A program made the translations under genes and the position numbers. Below are positions 8,601 through 15,769 of a stretch of DNA of 64,000 bases, piece after piece. Source of the DNA: Embleya scabrispora DSM 41855. Its GTDB lineage: Bacteria > Actinomycetota > Actinomycetes > Streptomycetales > Streptomycetaceae. Under the pieces are notes generated by a model, which worked only from the letters and a program-made list of their open reading frames with translations, was not told where the DNA came from and made no database searches. Every line of letters begins with the position of its first letter. Within the stretch, counting starts at the first letter, position 1. The stretch is from positions 62,001-126,000 of the forward strand of contig NZ_KB889562.1 of the NCBI RefSeq assembly GCF_000372745.1, read 5' to 3'.

Positions 8601-8636
8601 ACGAGGGCGCGCCGCCCATCGGCGGCGCGCCCTCGT
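8601..8636 (-). terminator. Strong stem-loop terminator
   Basis: ACGAGGGCGCGCCGCC and its exact complement form a 16-bp perfect stem with a CATC loop. It lies about 90 nt downstream of the serine protease stop codon and just upstream of the PadR operator, so it should insulate the ABC operon from read-through. Confidence 0.75.
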
Positions 8637-8725
8637 GGTAGTGCGCGCGCTCGTTCGACCGCCTACCGCGCGGCCGCCGGTTGCGAACCACCCGGCCGTG
8701 GATCACCGGGTGTTGTCGCCTCCGC

Positions 8726-9517
8726 TCAGAGTCCGAGGCCCTTGATCACGGCGCTCGCCCGGGTGAACACCGACTCGGGTTGCTCGCCCGTGCAGTACTT
8801 GTTGCCGGTGGACACGATCCCGATCAACTTGCCCTTCTCCACGAGCGGCCCGCCCGAGTCGCCGCGGCAGATGCTGGTGCCGGGGTTGTCGGCCGGCGCC
8901 TGGCCGCACACCCGGGTGGTCGGGCTGTCCGTGGGGAACGTGTACGGCTCGCACTGCGCCAGCGGCGAGAGCACCAGGGTGGTCTGCTTGAGCCGCGTGG
9001 TCGTCGCGCCGCCGTCCGTCTTGCCCCAGCCGTAGGCCATCGCCTTGTTGCCGACCTTGTAGAGCGCGTCGTCCTCGGCTCCGGCGATCGGCAGCGGCTG
9101 CCGGCTCAGCGATCGGTCCAGGTCGAGCACGGCGGCGTCGTAGGTGAGCGTGCCCGGCTCGAACCCGGGGTGCACCCTGCTCTTCGTCACCTTGCGCGTC
9201 TGGCCGCCCGTACCCGCCAGATCCAGGCGCCCGGCGACCACCGTGATGCCGGTCGGGTCCGCCAGGCCGTGCACACAGTGGGCCGCGGTGAGCACCTTCT
9301 TCGGGGCCACGAGCGTTCCACCGCACAGTTGTTGGCCGTCGGCGGTGAACAGGGCCACGGCGTACGGGGCGGCGCCGGCGGGTGCGTCGGTACCGAAGCG
9401 CACGGCCGAGGCGGGTGCCGCGCAGACGCCGATGGCGGCGAGTGCGACGGCCGCCGCGCCGAACATCCTCACCGACGCGCGTCCGTGGGAGTCCTGCTGC
9501 TGCCGAGTACGAATCAT
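8726..9517 (-). CDS. Secreted S1-family serine protease
   Basis: A 263-residue preprotein. The N-terminus has a charged start, a hydrophobic core (FGAAAVALAAIGVCAA) and a probable cleavage after APASA near residue 38, so it is secreted. The chymotrypsin-fold catalytic triad is visible: His80 in LTAAHC, Asp127 in YDAAVLDLD, Ser221 in GDSGGP. The position equivalent to chymotrypsinogen 189 is Ser215, so cleavage after aromatic or large hydrophobic residues is more likely than trypsin-like specificity. The usual Ile-Val-Gly-Gly mature N-terminus is replaced by VRFGTDAPAG. Four cysteines can form two or three of the conserved disulphides. AAGGGA lies 8 nt before the ATG. Monocistronic. Confidence 0.92.
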   Translation of the reverse strand: MIRTRQQQDSHGRASVRMFGAAAVALAAIGVCAAPASAVRFGTDAPAGAAPYAVALFTADGQQLCGGTLVAPKKVLTAAHCVHGLADPTGITVVAGRLDLAGTGGQTRKVTKSRVHPGFEPGTLTYDAAVLDLDRSLSRQPLPIAGAEDDALYKVGNKAMAYGWGKTDGGATTTRLKQTTLVLSPLAQCEPYTFPTDSPTTRVCGQAPADNPGTSICRGDSGGPLVEKGKLIGIVSTGNKYCTGEQPESVFTRASAVIKGLGL

Positions 9518-9716
9518 CTCGCGATCCCTTTCGATCGGACGGCCGTGCGACGGGGGCGCTCGGCGGAGCCGAAGGCCCTACCCTTTGCACGCGCGCGGTC
9601 GCCCTGCGGATGCATCCCCTTTCGCGCGGGCCCCATCCGTCCACCGGGCGCACTTCCGTCGAACGGGTTCGACCGGGTTCGTCCCACCCAGCCGGGTCGA
9701 GCAGCCGCGGGCCCGG

Positions 9717-10100
9717 TCAGTCCTCGTCGACGAAGCGGGCCGGGCGGGTGGCCACGAGCTTGATGATGTGGAAGCCGTACTGGGACGCGACCAGGTCGCT
9801 GAACCCGCCCGGGCGGAGCTTGACCAGGGCCTCGGCGAACGCCTCGGCATAGTCGTCCTCCCGCCCCCATCCCAGGTCGCCGCCGTTGGCCGCGGACAGC
9901 GGATCCTTGGAACGCTTCCGGGCGATCTCGCCGAACCGGCCCGGGTCCCGGGCGAGTTCGTCGAGGATCTGCCGACCCTCGCTCTCGGTCTCCACCGCGA
10001 TGTGCAGGGCGTGGTATTCCAGCGCGTCGGACAAGGTCGCTCCCGGGTCGTCGCCACCCGGCGCGCTCGGGCCGAGCGCGGTCACCGAGTTGTCGATCAT
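9717..10100 (-). CDS. Small parvulin-type (PpiC) peptidyl-prolyl isomerase
   Basis: A 127-residue protein that is essentially one parvulin domain: YHALHIAVETESEGRQILDELARDPGRFGEIARKRSKDPLSAANGGDLGW, then FAEALVKLRPGGFSDLVASQYGFHIIKLV. The two signature features, the GGDLGW loop and the FHIIK strand, are intact. It has no signal peptide, lipobox or SurA/PrsA chaperone arms, so it should be cytoplasmic like E. coli PpiC. The start at ATG 10100 is the most reasonable one before the domain, but no strong ribosome-binding site is visible. Confidence 0.85.
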   Translation of the reverse strand: MIDNSVTALGPSAPGGDDPGATLSDALEYHALHIAVETESEGRQILDELARDPGRFGEIARKRSKDPLSAANGGDLGWGREDDYAEAFAEALVKLRPGGFSDLVASQYGFHIIKLVATRPARFVDED

Positions 10101-10218
10101 GTGGATGATAAGGCCGCCCCACGGCGGGCCGGGCCCACCCCGAACACGACGCGCGGACCCCGCGTGACGTCGAACGGGACCGATCCGCCCGGCACCCACC
10201 GTCGCCCACCTTCGGGTG

Positions 10219-10254
10219 CCGCCTCCGTCGACCCGCCCGGGTCGGTGGAGGCGG
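10219..10254 (-). terminator. Stem-loop terminator downstream of the TetR gene
   Basis: Arms CCGCCTCC..CGACCC and GGGTCG..GGAGGCGG pair over 14 bp with one internal mismatch, beginning about 24 nt past the TetR stop codon. A second hairpin (GGCTCGCCG/CGGCGAGCC, 10264-10290) overlaps that stop codon. Confidence 0.5.
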
Positions 10255-10277
10255 ACCACGCGTGGCTCGCCGTCGGC

Positions 10278-11063
10278 CTATCGGCGAGCCGCGGGCGCCT
10301 CGGACGGCCCGCCGCCCGCCGTCGGCGCGGCGCCCTCGGGCACGATGTAGTCGCGGATCAGCCGTTCGGCGTCGCGCACCAGCGGACGGAAGACCTTGTA
10401 TCGGGACAGCGAGATCACCCGCTCCACCATCGGCGTGGTGCGGGCGACGAACGCGCGCGACTTGGCGCACTCGGGCGAGCGGTCGTAGACCCAGAAGAGC
10501 ACGATGCCCATCAGATGCAGCCACAACAACTCGGGCAACAGCTCGGCGAGTTCGTCGTCGATGCGGAGCGAGGAGCCGCGCAGCACATCGGCGAACAGCG
10601 CGGTGACCTGTTCGCGGATCGGATAGGACTCGGCGGAGAACGGGCTGAGCGGGCTCTCCGGGTCCGCGGCGTTGCGGAAGAACTGCACCGCGAACGCGTG
10701 GTACGGCTCGGCGACGTCCAACCACGCGGACAACACCACCTGGAGCCGGTCGCCGAAGTCGCGGACACCGCGCAGGTCCTGCCGGCACCGACCGATGTGC
10801 TCGTGGGTGACCTGGTCGTAGAAGCCGTGGATGAGGTGCTCTTTGGAGCCGAAGTAGTAGTAGGCGTTGCCGACCGAGACGCCGGACTCCTGGGCGATGG
10901 CCCGCATGGTGGTCTTGTCGTAGCCGCGCTCGCGAAACAGCCGCAGCGCGGTCTCCAGGATCAGAGACCGCGTCTGCTCGCTCTTGCCGGGTCGACCGCC
11001 CCGGTCCGGCGGGTCGCCCTTGTCGGCCGGGGTCGATGCGTCGGTGTCTTCCACGTGCTCCAC
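10278..11063 (-). CDS. TetR-family regulator, last gene of the DCC operon
   Basis: A 261-residue TetR protein. The N-terminal domain RSLILETALRLFRERGYDKTTMRAIAQESGVSVGNAYYYFGSKEHLIHGFY is a textbook TetR helix-turn-helix; the remaining ~170 residues are a helical ligand domain. Start codon uncertain: the first in-frame GTG (11093) overlaps the DCC gene by 19 bp, while GTG 11063 follows a TAACCT box by 8 nt. I chose 11063. The gene closes the operon membrane protein-DCC-TetR, whose promoter carries two copies of a TetR-like palindrome, so it probably represses its own operon. Confidence 0.9.
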   Translation of the reverse strand: MEHVEDTDASTPADKGDPPDRGGRPGKSEQTRSLILETALRLFRERGYDKTTMRAIAQESGVSVGNAYYYFGSKEHLIHGFYDQVTHEHIGRCRQDLRGVRDFGDRLQVVLSAWLDVAEPYHAFAVQFFRNAADPESPLSPFSAESYPIREQVTALFADVLRGSSLRIDDELAELLPELLWLHLMGIVLFWVYDRSPECAKSRAFVARTTPMVERVISLSRYKVFRPLVRDAERLIRDYIVPEGAAPTAGGGPSEAPAARR

Positions 11064-11074
11064 GACAGGCAAGG

Positions 11075-11596
11075 TTAGTGCGCGATCTCGCACCGGTCGT
11101 CACACTCGACCACCGTCCACGGTTCCCGGTAGGGATCCGCGTACGGATACGGGGGAAGCGGTTCGCTGCGGGTGACCGCCCGGATCCGGGCCGCGGCCAG
11201 CACCGCGGCTCGGGCCACCGGCATGCCCATGGGCGTGGCGAGCCGGTGCGACAGGCCCCGGTAGGCCCGCAGCGCCCACGCCACGGTGACCCACGCCGCG
11301 GCCCCCGACCACACCTCGCCGCCGCCGCCCACGACGGTGAGTTCGCGCACGGTCGCGGCGTGGTCGAGTTCGGGGAAACGGTTGTGTGCCCGGGGCGAGT
11401 CGGCCGGGAGCAGATCGACGGCGACCAGGGTCTGCTGCCGGGCGATCCAGTCGGTGAGCGCCGTGCACAGCGGGCAGTCCGCGTCGTAGAGGACGGTGAG
11501 CCGGCGGATCGGAGCCGGCGAATCGGGGTCGGGGGAGCCGTGCCGGGCCGTCCCCTCCGATCGGCCCGGCACGGTGTTCTCGGGTTCGGCGACCAT
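11075..11596 (-). CDS. DCC-family (DUF393) thiol-disulphide oxidoreductase-like protein
   Basis: A 173-residue protein with the family signature LYDADCPLCTALTDWI at residues 36-51: an aspartate followed by CxxC (C41, C44) in a thioredoxin-like fold, after which the family is named. The segment VDLLPADSPRAHNRFPEL and the C-terminal hydrophobic stretch fit PF04134. The ATG lies 5 nt after the stop of the upstream membrane-protein gene, so translation is probably coupled. DCC proteins are presumed redox enzymes, but few have been assayed. The pairing with a small membrane protein and a TetR regulator suggests a membrane-linked redox function. Confidence 0.87.
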   Translation of the reverse strand: MVAEPENTVPGRSEGTARHGSPDPDSPAPIRRLTVLYDADCPLCTALTDWIARQQTLVAVDLLPADSPRAHNRFPELDHAATVRELTVVGGGGEVWSGAAAWVTVAWALRAYRGLSHRLATPMGMPVARAAVLAAARIRAVTRSEPLPPYPYADPYREPWTVVECDDRCEIAH

Positions 11597-11601
11597 CGGG
11601 A

Positions 11602-12057
11602 TCAGACCCCGGGCGCCGGGCGGGTCGTGCCCTGCGGGTGCACCGGCGGCATGAGGTCGCGGCCGGAGACCTTGTGCGCGCGGCGCGCCCCGCCGGCGCG
11701 GTAGGACTCGTCGTCGAGACCGCGCTGCCGGATCCGGTTGAGCACGTAGACGTTGAGCAGGTGCAGCACGCCCAGGACCAGCAGCACGGTGCCCAGTTTG
11801 ACGGACAGCGCCTCGACCGAGTCGCGGGCGTTCTCGACGGTGTCGCCGACCTTGAGGTAGAGCGCGACGAAGCCGAGGTTGACGAGGTAGAAGCCGACCA
11901 CGAGCAGGTGGTTGACGGCGGCGGCGAGCTCCTCGCGTCCGTGCAGGACGTCCCGGAGGAAGACCTGGCCGCTGCGGCTGAGGGTTCGGGCCACCCAGAC
12001 GGTGAGCCCGATGCTGATGGCCAGATAGATGGCGTAGGTGACGACGGTCATATTCAT
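11602..12057 (-). CDS. Small membrane protein, first gene of the DCC operon
   Basis: A 151-residue protein with three predicted membrane helices: VVTYAIYLAISIGLTVWVA near the start, LLVVGFYLVNLGFVALYL at about residues 51-68, and LSVKLGTVLLVLGVLHLLNVYVL at about 84-106. A basic, presumably cytoplasmic tail of ~45 residues follows. I do not recognise a named family. AAGGAG is 8 nt upstream of the first ATG. Its place as leader gene before a DCC oxidoreductase suggests that it anchors or partners that enzyme; this is inference from gene order. Confidence 0.82.
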   Translation of the reverse strand: MNMTVVTYAIYLAISIGLTVWVARTLSRSGQVFLRDVLHGREELAAAVNHLLVVGFYLVNLGFVALYLKVGDTVENARDSVEALSVKLGTVLLVLGVLHLLNVYVLNRIRQRGLDDESYRAGGARRAHKVSGRDLMPPVHPQGTTRPAPGV

Positions 12058-12071
12058 GACCCGGCTCCTTT

Positions 12072-12085
12072 TTGAACGTGTTCAA
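12072..12085. promoter_or_regulatory. TetR-type operator, proximal copy
   Basis: TTGAACGTGTTCAA: half-sites TTGAAC and GTTCAA separated by 2 bp, extended to 16 bp by flanking T and A. It lies between the promoter and the ribosome-binding site of the membrane protein-DCC-TetR operon, where a bound repressor would block elongation. Confidence 0.8.
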
Positions 12086-12102
12086 ACCAGCCGACGTGCG
12101 TG

Positions 12103-12131
12103 ACTGTAGACCTGTTTTTGAACACGTTCAA
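12103..12131 (-). promoter_or_regulatory. Promoter of the DCC operon (-35 TTGAAC, -10 TACAGT)
   Basis: On the minus strand, TTGAAC (12131-12126) and TACAGT (12108-12103) are separated by exactly 17 nt, a good sigma-70-type promoter. The -35 hexamer is itself half of the distal operator, so repressor binding and polymerase binding should exclude each other. Confidence 0.72.
12118..12131. promoter_or_regulatory. TetR-type operator, distal copy
   Basis: TTGAACACGTTCAA, the same palindrome as at 12072-12085 read on the other strand. The two centres are 46 bp apart. It overlaps the -35 box of the operon promoter. Confidence 0.8.
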
Positions 12132-12267
12132 GTCGTTCTCGGGCCGACGCCGGATCCCTGGACCGAAACGGCGAAACCCGTCGACTGCCACGCGAGTGCG
12201 GGGCAATCGACGGGTATTGGCCAACGTGCGGCGGGCGGACGTGGGGGGCGGCGTCGCGGCGGGCGGG

Positions 12268-13479
12268 CTATCCGATCACCGGCGCGTCCCAGTCGATGTG
12301 GTGGCGCTGGGCGAAGCCGAACATCTTCTCCGAGGTGAGGAACGTGCGCGTCATGATCGGCATCAACAGGCCCATCATCGCCTTGGCCACCGGGCCGGCC
12401 GACTTGTCGGCGTTGGTCTTCGCGGCGTCCGCGGCGATCTTCTCGGTGCGCGGACGACGCAGCCGTTCGTACGCGGCGAACGCCGCCGTCGGATCGTCGA
12501 TGTCGCGTAGGCAGCGGGCGAGTTGCACGCCGCTCTCCATCGCCAGCGAGGCGCCCTGGCCGGAACTGGAGGACGGCGCGTGCGCGGAGTCGCCGACCAG
12601 GACCAGTCGATCGCGATGCCAGCGCGGCAGCGGCGGCATCAGTTCCATCGGGCCGGCGACCAGAACGCTGTCCGCGGTGGCCTCGCGCAGCACCCGTTCG
12701 GCGGGCACGTCGCCTCGGTGTGCCTCGCGCAATCTGCGCAGCCACTCCTGGGCCGGGATCGCGCGGGCCTCGGCGGTGGTGATCGGCTCGTGCGGCAGGT
12801 TGCAGAACAACGCGATGCTGCCGTCGCTCTGCGTCCAGTAGCCGAAGAACGAGCGTTTGCCGAAGGCGAAGTGCATGGTGCTCGGGCGAGCCTTCGGGTC
12901 GCCGTCGCCGGGAACGTAGTCGCCGACGCCGAATCCGAGCAGGCCGACGTATCGCGGTTCGGGGGCGGCGGGATCGATCAGCGTGCGGACGGTGGAGCGG
13001 ATGCCGTCGGCGCCGATCAGGATGTCGGCGCTCGCGGTGGTGCCGTCGTCGAACTCGGCGGTGACGCCGGTCGGCGCCTCCCGCACGCCCACCAGCCGCT
13101 TGCCGTGCTCGATCCGGATGCCCCGGGAGATCGCGTGCTCGTGCAGTACGCGGTGCAGGTCGGCGCGCCGCACGGTGCGGGTGGGCGGCAGGTCGGACAG
13201 GCCGGCGGCGGTGCCCAATCGGCGACCCCGGCCGTTCTCGAAGGCCATGTCCGCAGTCGGTTGGCCGATCGCGCACACCGCGTCCTCGGCGCCGACCACC
13301 CGCAGGGCGTCCAGTCCGTTGGGGGCGATGTTGAGCACGCCGCCCGCGGCGTCGGCGCTCGCGGTGTCGGCGTACGCCTCGTACACGGTGGCCTCGATGC
13401 CGGCCCTGCCCAGGGCGGCGGCGGTGACCGGGCCGGCGATGCCGCCTCCGATGATCATCGCGGTCTTGACGCGGGTCAT
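12268..13479 (-). CDS. FAD-dependent monooxygenase (PF01494 type)
   Basis: A 403-residue flavoprotein hydroxylase. It shows the dinucleotide-binding motif MIIGGGIAGPVTAAALGRAGIEATVYE at residues 8-34, the substrate/FAD loop IGADGIRSTVR in mid-protein (the DG motif), and the second FAD motif LVLVGDSAHAPSSSSGQGASLAMESGVQLA. Such enzymes use NAD(P)H and O2 to hydroxylate aromatic or polyketide-like compounds, or inactivate antibiotics as TetX does. The ATG has GGGAG 8 nt upstream. It lies 135 nt downstream of the 13615-14067 gene on the same strand, both facing away from a PadR gene with a shared operator region, which suggests PadR control. Confidence 0.92.
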   Translation of the reverse strand: MTRVKTAMIIGGGIAGPVTAAALGRAGIEATVYEAYADTASADAAGGVLNIAPNGLDALRVVGAEDAVCAIGQPTADMAFENGRGRRLGTAAGLSDLPPTRTVRRADLHRVLHEHAISRGIRIEHGKRLVGVREAPTGVTAEFDDGTTASADILIGADGIRSTVRTLIDPAAPEPRYVGLLGFGVGDYVPGDGDPKARPSTMHFAFGKRSFFGYWTQSDGSIALFCNLPHEPITTAEARAIPAQEWLRRLREAHRGDVPAERVLREATADSVLVAGPMELMPPLPRWHRDRLVLVGDSAHAPSSSSGQGASLAMESGVQLARCLRDIDDPTAAFAAYERLRRPRTEKIAADAAKTNADKSAGPVAKAMMGLLMPIMTRTFLTSEKMFGFAQRHHIDWDAPVIG

Positions 13480-13614
13480 GTCGTTGCTCCCGAGGTGAGT
13501 GGTGGCGCGGGGTGGAGTGGGGTGGTGGATCCCGCGCCGAGGCCGGGATCCGCGCGGATGGGTGCCGGGGGTCCGGAGCCGACCCGCGCTCTCGATGACG
13601 GCGCCAAAGCGGGG

Positions 13615-14067
13615 TCAGCGGGTGCGGGCCGGGTCGGCGACGGTGGGCAGGTCGCCCTCGCGGTGGGCACGCCGGACGTCCTCGACGTAGGCGCGGCTGA
13701 ACATCGCGGACAACACCGCGACGCCGCCCCGATGGACGCGCACCTCGCCGTGGTCGATGTGGCCGACCAGGCGGATCACCCGACCCTTGGCGGCGCCCGG
13801 GCGGGCGGCGTCCTTGACCCGGCCTCGGCCGGTCCAGCGCAGCCCGTCCTGCTCGACGACCGCGTCGTCGGCGACCAGCAGCTTGAGCATCGCGTGGTCC
13901 AGGTCGACCCGGATCTCGATGTCGCCCTCGTCGATCCGCGGCGAGCGCAGGTCGAGCACGGCGGCGGCGCGGCGCTCGCGGACCTCGAACGAGGTCCCGG
14001 TCGTCCAGTCGCCCAGGCGCTTGGTGGTGGTGTGGTCGGCGTGGATGCGAATCGGGGTGGTGGTCAT
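13615..14067 (-). CDS. Beta-rich protein of unknown function
   Basis: A 150-residue soluble protein without a signal peptide. The pattern FEVRERRAAAVLDLRSPRIDEGDIEIRVDLDHAMLKLLVADDAVVEQDGLRWTGRGRVKD has the strand-turn periodicity of the LiaF/YvqF-like C-terminal beta domain, but I cannot confirm the family. It ends in a short basic helix (AMFSRAYVEDVRRAHREGD). GAGAGGAA precedes the ATG at good spacing. It is divergent from padR (14217), with three CTAGT-containing repeats between, and probably co-transcribed with the FAD monooxygenase. Confidence 0.72.
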   Translation of the reverse strand: MTTTPIRIHADHTTTKRLGDWTTGTSFEVRERRAAAVLDLRSPRIDEGDIEIRVDLDHAMLKLLVADDAVVEQDGLRWTGRGRVKDAARPGAAKGRVIRLVGHIDHGEVRVHRGGVAVLSAMFSRAYVEDVRRAHREGDLPTVADPARTR

Positions 14068-14150
14068 GGCGATTCCTCTCGGTCGGTGGCGCTTCGGCTG
14101 CGGCGGTGGGGGTTTCCGCCGCTCGCTGCCGACAACCGAAATAGTGGCAT

Positions 14151-14194
14151 GGCGACTAGTGTCTTGGCAACTAGTCTCACTGGAGCTAGTTGCC
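14151..14194. promoter_or_regulatory. Probable PadR operator: three CTAGT sites at 15-bp steps
   Basis: ACTAGT at 14155 and 14170 and GCTAGT at 14185 recur every 15 bp. Within them GGCAACTAG (14166-14174) and CTAGTTGCC (14186-14194) form a perfect 9-bp inverted repeat, and GGCGACTAG at 14151 repeats the left arm. The cluster sits just upstream of the padR -10 box and in front of the divergent 14067 gene. Confidence 0.75.
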
Positions 14195-14204
14195 GGGAAT
14201 CCAG

Positions 14205-14210
14205 TAGGCT
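14205..14210 (+). promoter_or_regulatory. -10 box of a probably leaderless padR transcript
   Basis: TAGGCT followed by exactly 6 nt and then ATG. No ribosome-binding site lies in front of the start, so transcription probably begins at or next to the A of the start codon. Confidence 0.55.
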
Positions 14211-14216
14211 GGCCGC

Positions 14217-14825
14217 ATGACGACGACTTTCCGCAGATCGCCGCTGGCGCTGGCGCTTTTGGGCCTGCTCTACCGCGAGCCGATGCACCCGTATGCGATC
14301 CAGCAGCGGATCAAGCAGTGGGGCAAGGACAAGGTCGTCAACGTGGGTCAGCGCGCGTCGCTGTACAAGACGATCAATCGGCTGCGCGAGGCCGACCTGG
14401 TCACGGTGCGCGAGACGGAACGCGATCAGCAGTACCCGGAGCGCACGGTCTACGAGATCACCGAGGCGGGTCGGGCGGCGTGCCACACGTGGATGGCCGA
14501 GATGCTGGACACGCCGCGCAACGAGTTCCCGGAGTTCCCGGCCGCGCTGTCCTTCCTCGCGCTGCTCACCCCCGAGACCACGCGCGAGTTGCTCGCCCGC
14601 CGTCGGGACCGGCTCGCCGCCGACCTGGCGGCGCTCGACGCGGACGCGGCGAGCGCGTCCGGGTTCGCCCTGCCACGTGTGCTGATGCTGGAGGACGAAT
14701 ACCTGCGCGCGGTCACCGCGGCGGAACTGGCCTGGGTGGAAGCGGTATCGGCCGACCTGGCCGAGGGCCGGCTGACCTGGAGCCAGGACTCCCTCGCGGC
14801 ATTCGCCGAGTCGGCGACGGAGTAA
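14217..14825 (+). CDS. PadR-family regulator, divergent from the monooxygenase genes
   Basis: A 202-residue PadR protein with winged helix SPLALALLGLLYREPMHPYAIQQRIKQWGKDKVVNVGQRASLYKTINRLREADLVTVRETERDQQYPERTVYEITEAG and a long C-terminal helical domain (LLARRRDRLAADLAALDADAA...). The operator-like repeats directly upstream, shared with the divergent beta-rich protein/FAD monooxygenase genes, make a local repressor role likely. Compounds hydroxylated by the monooxygenase are the obvious candidate inducers, but this is inference. Confidence 0.92.
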   Translation: MTTTFRRSPLALALLGLLYREPMHPYAIQQRIKQWGKDKVVNVGQRASLYKTINRLREADLVTVRETERDQQYPERTVYEITEAGRAACHTWMAEMLDTPRNEFPEFPAALSFLALLTPETTRELLARRRDRLAADLAALDADAASASGFALPRVLMLEDEYLRAVTAAELAWVEAVSADLAEGRLTWSQDSLAAFAESATE

Positions 14826-15049
14826 CCCCCGAACGCGCCGATGCCGCTTCCGTCGCCCTGGCCGGTCGACGGCGGCGACGGCACCGGGTCGCCTCCACCG
14901 CGGTCGGGTTCGGCCGGAGCGGATTGCATATCGTGGAGGCGTTCGCGATCTTCACCGCGCCGCGCGCCGGCGGTCGGCTGCCGCCCACCGCGTCGGCAGG
15001 GTGGTGCGGCGGTCCGGACGCCGCCCGACCGTTCGACCGAGGAGTTGCC

Positions 15050-15667
15050 TTGTCCGGTGTCCCGCTGTTCCCGCCCACCGACGCGCACCTGGCCGCGCAG
15101 ATCGGCTTCGTCCTGGAGATCGACCGGCTCAAGGGCGTGGTCCGGCGCAACCTGATCGCGGACGCGTCGCGGCGCGAGAACACCGCCGAGCACTCGTGGC
15201 ATCTGGCCATGCTGGCCGGCACTCTGGCCGAGCACGCCGCGACCGAAGTGGACGTGGCGCGGGTGATACGGATGTTGCTGGTCCACGACCTGGTCGAGAT
15301 CGACGCGGGTGACACGTTCTACTACGACACGGTCGCCGAGGCGGACCAGGTCGAGCGCGAGCAACTGGGCGCGGCCCGGATCTTCGGCCTGCTCCCCACC
15401 GAACAGGGCGCGGAACTGCGGGCGTTGTGGGAGGAGTTCGAGGCCCGCGAGACCCCGGACGCGCGCTTCGCCAAGGCCGTCGACCGGTTCCAACCGTGCC
15501 TGCTCAACTTCCACACCGAGGGCGGCACCTGGCGTGAGTACGACCTCACCCGCACCGAGGTGCTGGCCAAGCAGGGCGGCACGATCGCGGACGGCTCGCC
15601 GTCGTTGTGGGCCTACACCCTGGAGCTCATCGACGAGGCGGTCGCCCGCGGCTACCTGCGCCCCTGA
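15050..15667 (+). CDS. HD-domain phosphohydrolase (YfbR-like nucleotidase family)
   Basis: A 205-residue metal-dependent hydrolase with the HD signature: ENTAEHSWHLAMLAGTLAEHA supplies the first histidine, LLVHDLVEIDAGDTF the HD dyad, and a later DRFQP aspartate completes the metal site. This matches the HD_2/HD_3 YfbR-like group, whose members remove phosphate from 5'-deoxynucleotides. I place the start at TTG 15050, because GAGGAG lies 6 nt upstream and no in-frame ATG or GTG exists close to the domain. Stand-alone gene between a PadR gene and a nucleotidyltransferase gene. Confidence 0.86.
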   Translation: MSGVPLFPPTDAHLAAQIGFVLEIDRLKGVVRRNLIADASRRENTAEHSWHLAMLAGTLAEHAATEVDVARVIRMLLVHDLVEIDAGDTFYYDTVAEADQVEREQLGAARIFGLLPTEQGAELRALWEEFEARETPDARFAKAVDRFQPCLLNFHTEGGTWREYDLTRTEVLAKQGGTIADGSPSLWAYTLELIDEAVARGYLRP

Positions 15668-15757
15668 CCGGCGCGCCCGGACCGGATCGACGGGCCCGTC
15701 GGCCCCGGCGGGGGCGGGCCCGCGGCCTCGCCGATCCGCTCCGATCCGGGTGCGTTA

Positions 15758-15763
15758 TAGCCT
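15758..15763 (+). promoter_or_regulatory. -10 box of a probably leaderless nucleotidyltransferase transcript
   Basis: TAGCCT, 6 nt, ATG. No ribosome-binding site is visible in front of the start. Confidence 0.5.
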
Positions 15764-15769
15764 GCGATC

